Source: Sedimentisphaerales bacterium (GTDB taxonomy: Bacteria > Planctomycetota > Phycisphaerae > Sedimentisphaerales > Anaerobacaceae). From it: a stretch of DNA of 10,320 bases. Each line of letters begins with the position of its first letter. Position 1 is the stretch's first letter. Below the pieces are notes generated by a model, which made no database searches, had not been told where the DNA came from, and was given only the letters and a program-made list of their open reading frames with translations. The stretch covers positions 1 through 10,320 of the forward strand of contig JAFGTU010000462.1 in the NCBI GenBank assembly GCA_016933985.1. The letters are read 5' to 3'. Made by a program: the position numbers and the translations under genes. Shown here piece after piece: positions 6,508-10,320 of this stretch.

Positions 6508-9500
6508 TTACTTCTGCTCTATCGGCTTTCCGAAGATTTCGAGAGCATCTTTTATGAAGGGCAGCGGCGTTGTGATAACCTGCGGGTCGTAGAAGTCGCC
6601 GATTACTTCAATCTTAACGACGGCTCGGCCGAGCCCTTCGCCGAGTGAGCCGATGAAAGACGGTTCTGAGCCGGCGAGGCGTTTCCCCCGGGCTATTAGT
6701 CCCAAATCGATCTTCAGTGTTCGCAGGTCCATCAGGCCGGAACCGTAGAACGCCGCCGACTTGCCCGCCAAATCCAGCTTCTTCACTATAAGCTCGTCCG
6801 CCTTGATGTAGGAATCGAGGAGCATCCGGTCGAAGGCGTACTTGGTCGGCTCGGAGAATCTCAGGACCTGGAGGAGCTTGGCCAGGGGCGAGAGCCTTCC
6901 GACCTGCATATCGACAATCGAGAGTTTGCACGTGCCGAGCCGAGAGGCGTTCTCCCCAAGTCTTGCCCCGATGTTCAAGGACCCTTCCATCCTGCCTGCT
7001 GTGGGGTCATTTTCCCGTTCCGATCCCATTCTTGTATCGGAAAGAAATTTCTTCAAGTCAACGTTTTGAAAGCTTGTTTGGAGCGTGTAGGCAAACGCCG
7101 CGTCGGCGGCCTTGCCAATTTCGAGCTTGCCCGTCAGCTTTCCGCCGTAGCAATCTGCAGTCAGGCTACGGCTGGTCCACGTTTGCCTTTCCGGGTTGTA
7201 GTCGATACCCGTTTTCAAGTTTTGGAAGGTCTTGCCGAGAATTCTAAAACTTTGCCCGTCGAGCAGCAGTCGGCAATTCTCGAAGGCCTGGTTTGTTCTG
7301 TACAGGCCTTCCATGTTGAGAATGGCGTCGAGCTGCGCCTTTGCCCCTGATATCGGCAGTGAACAGTTCTTAAGGCTCGCAGTGGTTTTGATGTCGATAC
7401 ACCTTTCGCCGTCGGCTGTTGGCGTAATCTTTAACCGATCCAGCTCAAGATCGGCATCGAATTCGGCGGCGGCGCCGTATATTCTCAAATCGCACTCCTT
7501 GAGCCTGGCACGGCCTTTGATATCGATGTTCTTTCTCCCGTCCGGGGCCGGCGTGATCCTGACCTCGTCGAAATCAAGATCGAAGTGCGCCGGTGGAACG
7601 AGCTTGTTGTAAAGCCGGCGCAGTCCCACAGGCAGAGCCAGGCCGAGTCGGCTGTCAAAGAAGATGTCGTTCGTTCGGATCTTAAACTGGGCATCCTTGA
7701 AGGAGTTGTTTTCAAGCGAGACGCTTCCGTCCAACTTTATAAAAGCGGTGTTCAATTTGACCAGGACGGCGTCGCCGGGAACGGCGTTCACATCTCGGAA
7801 TTCCACCGAGTTGGGGGTTATCGTAAGAGTCCCGGTGATGTTTTTAAGGGGATATGAGAACGCAGGGATCTCGATATGGTTGCCGAGGCAGTCAATTACG
7901 AACTTATAGTCGGCCGAATCATTCGGCTCGAGCTTCTTCATCTCGGCCGTGAGGTCTATCCTTCCCTCGGGTCGAAAATCGGCGACTATTTTTGCGGCCG
8001 ATTCGGGCAGAAGCTTAAAGAGATCGTCGTTCAGAATAGTATCCTTGAACTCGAGCGCGAGGCTGTAGCGGGATGGCTGCTCCTCATACCCGGGCCAAAT
8101 CTGGCCTTTTAGAGAAACTGGGGTATCGCCATATCGTCCGGCGAATTTCCTGATATCTATCAGGTCGGGCTCGAAAATGGCAGTGGCGGTCACGTCGGTT
8201 ATGGGCAGCGGGAAACGAGCGGAGTTCAAAGACCCCTGCTTAAACGAGATATCCGCGGTGAAAGTCGCCGGCACTTCGCCCTGCGGCGATTTTGAGAATT
8301 TTATGATACCATCGGTTAGGCCGGCTGGTTTGAATTGGTCGTACAAATCCCTTTGTCTTGGGGATAAAGCGCCTCTAAGCGTCTGGTCGAGGGGTATATT
8401 GCTCGCGTTGATCGAGATATCATAACCGAGCTCTTCGGTTCCTTGTCCGGTTACCTTGCCGTCCAGGACGATTTCCTGCCCGTCGGTCTGGGAAACTATG
8501 TCTGAGATTATTACATCATCCTGATCGAAGAAGATTCTCCCTCTGAGGTCCTTGAGGGGGTACGGGAAGGAGCTGTAGAGTGCATCGACACCGGCTAAAT
8601 CGACTGTGAGCTGTCTTGTTCGGCTCTGCGGCGAGCTCCGCCTCAAGCGGTAGTCTATCGAGGCGGCGCCCGAAGGCGAGAAGAGCGACCAGGTTTTCTT
8701 CTGGGCCGGACTTAACGCTTCATACAGATCATCATCCAATTTCATGTTGTCGCTGGTGATGTGGAAATCATACTCCCAATTCGGAGAGAAGCCGTGTGTC
8801 CATCCGTCTATTGTGAGTTTTACGTCGTTGTGGACGCCGGACAGTTTGTTCAGCGTTACGCTGTTCCCGGCGAAGTCTATCTTGCCTTTGAGCTGCTCGA
8901 CAGTATAGGGGAATTCGTCCTGGCAAAACGCGACACCCTTGCAGTTCACGCTGCCCGCCAAGGTTGACTTGTCCAATTGCATCAGATTCCCTGACGCCTT
9001 AACGGACAGGTCGATATTTCCTATGGGGCTGTAGCGGCTGAAAAACTTCCTCACCGCGGCGAAGGGCGTTGATGCTTCGAGGAAGGCGGGCCCCATTTGT
9101 GCGACCTTGTCAAGCTCGATGGTTCGGTCCGAATGCAAATCGAATATGCGCATATCTAAAGTGAAGACGTCGTTTTGGTCGTATTCGAGCACGGCAGCCA
9201 TACTCCCTATCATCCATTCCATCTCGAACGCGGATTTGTCGGCCGATGCGATTCCGCCTGCAACTTCGAGATGCCCCGGCCTCCAGGAGCCCGTCAAATG
9301 GCTCTCTCCGGAACCGCCGGCCTGAGTGCCCGTCTGGAAATCGAAGCTGTAACCTTTGCGTGTCTGTGAGTCGAATCCCAGCTTGGCGGAAAGCGGCACT
9401 GAAGCGACAATCTTGGTTTCTAATCCCGATATTCTGCTGTATTGCAGGATCCCCCTGCCGAGCATTACCAGAGGCATCTTCTCCGACGAGCCTTTCGGAA

Positions 9501-9924
9501 CGTATAGTTTGAGTGCCGAAAGGTTCCAGCGCCGGGCGTCCGAGTCGTAACGTGCGCTGAACACAAAATCATTGACGTCTATTCGCCGAAGCTGAGGGCG
9601 GAGTGTTAAGAGGCTTGCGAGATCGTATTCCGCCCGGACCTTTTTAGCCTTTAGAATCGTCCGGTCGGCCAATTCGTTGTCGTCCGGTTCTATAAGGAGG
9701 TCATTGATGACAACACAGCCGTTGGTATGAAAATCGACGGAGCCCGTCTGTATTCTCGTGTTGGTCAGTTTGCCGATTTGACTGATTGCGATGCCACAGA
9801 GCACCTTGCCGCCGAATACGAAGCCAACCCACAGCAGGATTGCCGCAACTCCAAGTGCGACGAACAAGCGAACGACTCGCCTGAAGATTCTGGCCCAGAG
9901 CGGCATGTTCGGATCTGCTGGCAT
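6508..9924 (-). CDS. AsmA/TamB/YhdP-like large envelope protein
   Basis: This 1138-residue protein has one N-terminal membrane anchor (residues about 16-39, after RIFRRVVR). A long beta-rich periplasmic body follows, lacking cysteine-pair or enzyme motifs. The C-terminal part (about 945-1125, with GRMEGSLNIGARLG, LSPLAKLLQVLRFSEP and RAVVKIEVIGDFYDPQV) resembles AsmA-like C-terminal regions. Known AsmA-family proteins (TamB, YhdP, YdbH of E. coli) bridge the inner and outer membranes and move phospholipids; that role here is inference. The body contains at least four degenerate units of roughly 115 residues, beginning at FPYTVEQL (338), FPYPLKDL (453), FPLPITDV (571) and FSYPLKNI (689), then two 43-residue units (788-830, 831-873). 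The start at 9924 follows the upstream purD double stop TAATAA directly, with no strong Shine-Dalgarno, which suggests translational coupling. Met7 is an alternative start but also lacks a ribosome site. Confidence 0.85.
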   Translation of the reverse strand: MPADPNMPLWARIFRRVVRLFVALGVAAILLWVGFVFGGKVLCGIAISQIGKLTNTRIQTGSVDFHTNGCVVINDLLIEPDDNELADRTILKAKKVRAEYDLASLLTLRPQLRRIDVNDFVFSARYDSDARRWNLSALKLYVPKGSSEKMPLVMLGRGILQYSRISGLETKIVASVPLSAKLGFDSQTRKGYSFDFQTGTQAGGSGESHLTGSWRPGHLEVAGGIASADKSAFEMEWMIGSMAAVLEYDQNDVFTLDMRIFDLHSDRTIELDKVAQMGPAFLEASTPFAAVRKFFSRYSPIGNIDLSVKASGNLMQLDKSTLAGSVNCKGVAFCQDEFPYTVEQLKGKIDFAGNSVTLNKLSGVHNDVKLTIDGWTHGFSPNWEYDFHITSDNMKLDDDLYEALSPAQKKTWSLFSPSGAASIDYRLRRSSPQSRTRQLTVDLAGVDALYSSFPYPLKDLRGRIFFDQDDVIISDIVSQTDGQEIVLDGKVTGQGTEELGYDISINASNIPLDQTLRGALSPRQRDLYDQFKPAGLTDGIIKFSKSPQGEVPATFTADISFKQGSLNSARFPLPITDVTATAIFEPDLIDIRKFAGRYGDTPVSLKGQIWPGYEEQPSRYSLALEFKDTILNDDLFKLLPESAAKIVADFRPEGRIDLTAEMKKLEPNDSADYKFVIDCLGNHIEIPAFSYPLKNITGTLTITPNSVEFRDVNAVPGDAVLVKLNTAFIKLDGSVSLENNSFKDAQFKIRTNDIFFDSRLGLALPVGLRRLYNKLVPPAHFDLDFDEVRITPAPDGRKNIDIKGRARLKECDLRIYGAAAEFDADLELDRLKITPTADGERCIDIKTTASLKNCSLPISGAKAQLDAILNMEGLYRTNQAFENCRLLLDGQSFRILGKTFQNLKTGIDYNPERQTWTSRSLTADCYGGKLTGKLEIGKAADAAFAYTLQTSFQNVDLKKFLSDTRMGSERENDPTAGRMEGSLNIGARLGENASRLGTCKLSIVDMQVGRLSPLAKLLQVLRFSEPTKYAFDRMLLDSYIKADELIVKKLDLAGKSAAFYGSGLMDLRTLKIDLGLIARGKRLAGSEPSFIGSLGEGLGRAVVKIEVIGDFYDPQVITTPLPFIKDALEIFGKPIEQK
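7306..7563 (-). repeat. Tandem pair of 43-aa repeats in the AsmA-like protein
   Basis: Residues 788-830 and 831-873 align without gaps: VRITPAPDGRKNIDIKGRARL with LKITPTADGERCIDIKTTASL, then KECDLRIYGAAAEFDADL with KNCSLPISGAKAQLDAIL. The unit differs from the longer repeats that precede it and probably adds one beta-hairpin rung per copy. Confidence 0.75.
7570..8913 (-). repeat. Four degenerate ~115-aa repeat units in the AsmA-like protein
   Basis: Units start at residues 338, 453, 571 and 689, spaced 115, 118 and 118. Each opens with F[PS][YL]P[LI] or FPYTV, followed by a short hydrophobic strand (LKGKIDF, LRGRIFF, VTATAIF, ITGTLTI). Near the end each has a segment of the LxxxLSPxQ/FxPxG type: ALSPAQKKTWSLFSPSGA, ALSPRQRDLYDQFKPAGL, LLPESAAKIVADFRPEGR, ALPVGLRRLYNKLVPPAH. 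Such periodic beta-groove units are typical of bridge-like lipid transfer proteins. Confidence 0.7.
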
Positions 9925-9927
9925 TTA

Positions 9928-10320
9928 TTATGCTTTACATTTCTTCATCGCTTTGTCGGCGATGTCTCGGCGATAGTAAGCGCCGTCGAATTTGATCTTA
10001 TCGACGGCTTTATAGGCGGCCCTTTTTGCCTCTGCGATTGTCTGGCCCATTGCGGTAACGCCAAGCACCCTGCCTCCGTTGGTGACAACATCCCCCTCGA
10101 CCGTTTTTGTGCCGGCGTGAAATACTTTAACGTCTTTCATTTGCTCGGCGTCCTGGATTCCGCTTATTACTTTGCCCTTTTCGTAATCACCCGGATACCC
10201 CCCCGCCGCCATTACGACGCAGACCGCCGGCCGCGGGTCCCATACGAGAGTGAGGTTGTCGAGGGTTCCTTCGCAGACGGCCAGGCAGACCTCTATCAGG
10301 TCGCTCTTCAGCCGCATTAG
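9928..10320 (-). CDS. purD: Phosphoribosylamine--glycine ligase, C-terminal part (partial, N-terminus off right edge)
   Basis: The visible 130 codons encode the C-terminal end of PurD (GARS), which joins phosphoribosylamine and glycine using ATP to form GAR, the second step of de novo purine synthesis in the cytoplasm. Recognisable family stretches are MRLKSDLIEV, WDPRPAVCVVMAAGGYPG, YEKGK, FHAGTK, VTNGGRVLGVTAMG and YRRDIADKA. These correspond to the last third of the ATP-grasp region plus the GARS C-terminal domain; the full protein is normally about 420-430 residues, so roughly 300 lie outside the window. The frame enters from the right edge with Leu, so the ATG at 10317 is internal. The gene ends in a double stop (TAATAA, 9925-9930) immediately before the ATG of the AsmA-like gene, implying one transcript. 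Confidence 0.95.
   Translation of the reverse strand, partial: LMRLKSDLIEVCLAVCEGTLDNLTLVWDPRPAVCVVMAAGGYPGDYEKGKVISGIQDAEQMKDVKVFHAGTKTVEGDVVTNGGRVLGVTAMGQTIAEAKRAAYKAVDKIKFDGAYYRRDIADKAMKKCKA

Noticed and set aside
9727..10320. Plus-strand open frame running off the right edge opposite purD
   Set aside because: The minus strand encodes clear PurD motifs here; the plus-strand frame has no recognisable domain or ribosome site.

Overview
The window looks like chromosomal DNA from a planctomycete-type bacterium of the PVC group, most likely the Phycisphaerae/Sedimentisphaerales side. The grounds are the modular secreted glycosidase (a CBM-like domain, two Fn3-like modules with TYYWRID signatures, a GH30-like core, a dockerin of the form HDRDSDGDVDFADF followed by VDFTDDGKVGPDD, and a C-terminal LamG domain), a Tat-exported NIPSNAP-family protein, and a secreted TPR protein with a Planctomycete-style N-terminus. 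No marker gene confirms the lineage, so this rests on domain style recalled from family knowledge.

Layout, left to right. (1) Positions 1-1737, minus strand: a secreted TPR protein whose C-terminus lies beyond the left edge. It carries two tandem copies of a domain of about 205 residues that I cannot name. (2) Positions 1840-5475, minus strand: a 1211-residue secreted multidomain GH30-like glycosidase, 102 bases upstream of (1) in transcription order. (3) Positions 5476-5736: a divergent intergenic region with an 11-bp-spaced direct repeat and a candidate promoter for the plus-strand gene. (4) Positions 5737-6504, plus strand: a Tat-signal protein with two NIPSNAP-like domains. (5) Positions 6508-9924, minus strand: a large AsmA/TamB/YhdP-like envelope protein, converging on (4) with only 3 bases between the stop codons. 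(6) Positions 9928-10320, minus strand: the C-terminal part of PurD, cut by the right edge and probably translationally coupled to (5).

How they fit together. Genes (2) and (1) may form a secretion/polysaccharide-degradation pair: same strand, no visible terminator between them, and a nearly identical 53-base translation-initiation region. Genes (6) and (5) form a housekeeping pair (purine synthesis and envelope lipid transport) in one transcript. No mobile element, CRISPR array, tRNA or rRNA is visible.

The points most worth a second look are the shared leader in front of two otherwise unrelated genes, the duplicated start region that gives the glycosidase two successive signal-peptide-like segments, Gly where Asn is expected next to the catalytic acid/base of the GH30-like domain, the unnamed tandem domain in gene (1), and the repeat organisation of the AsmA-like protein.
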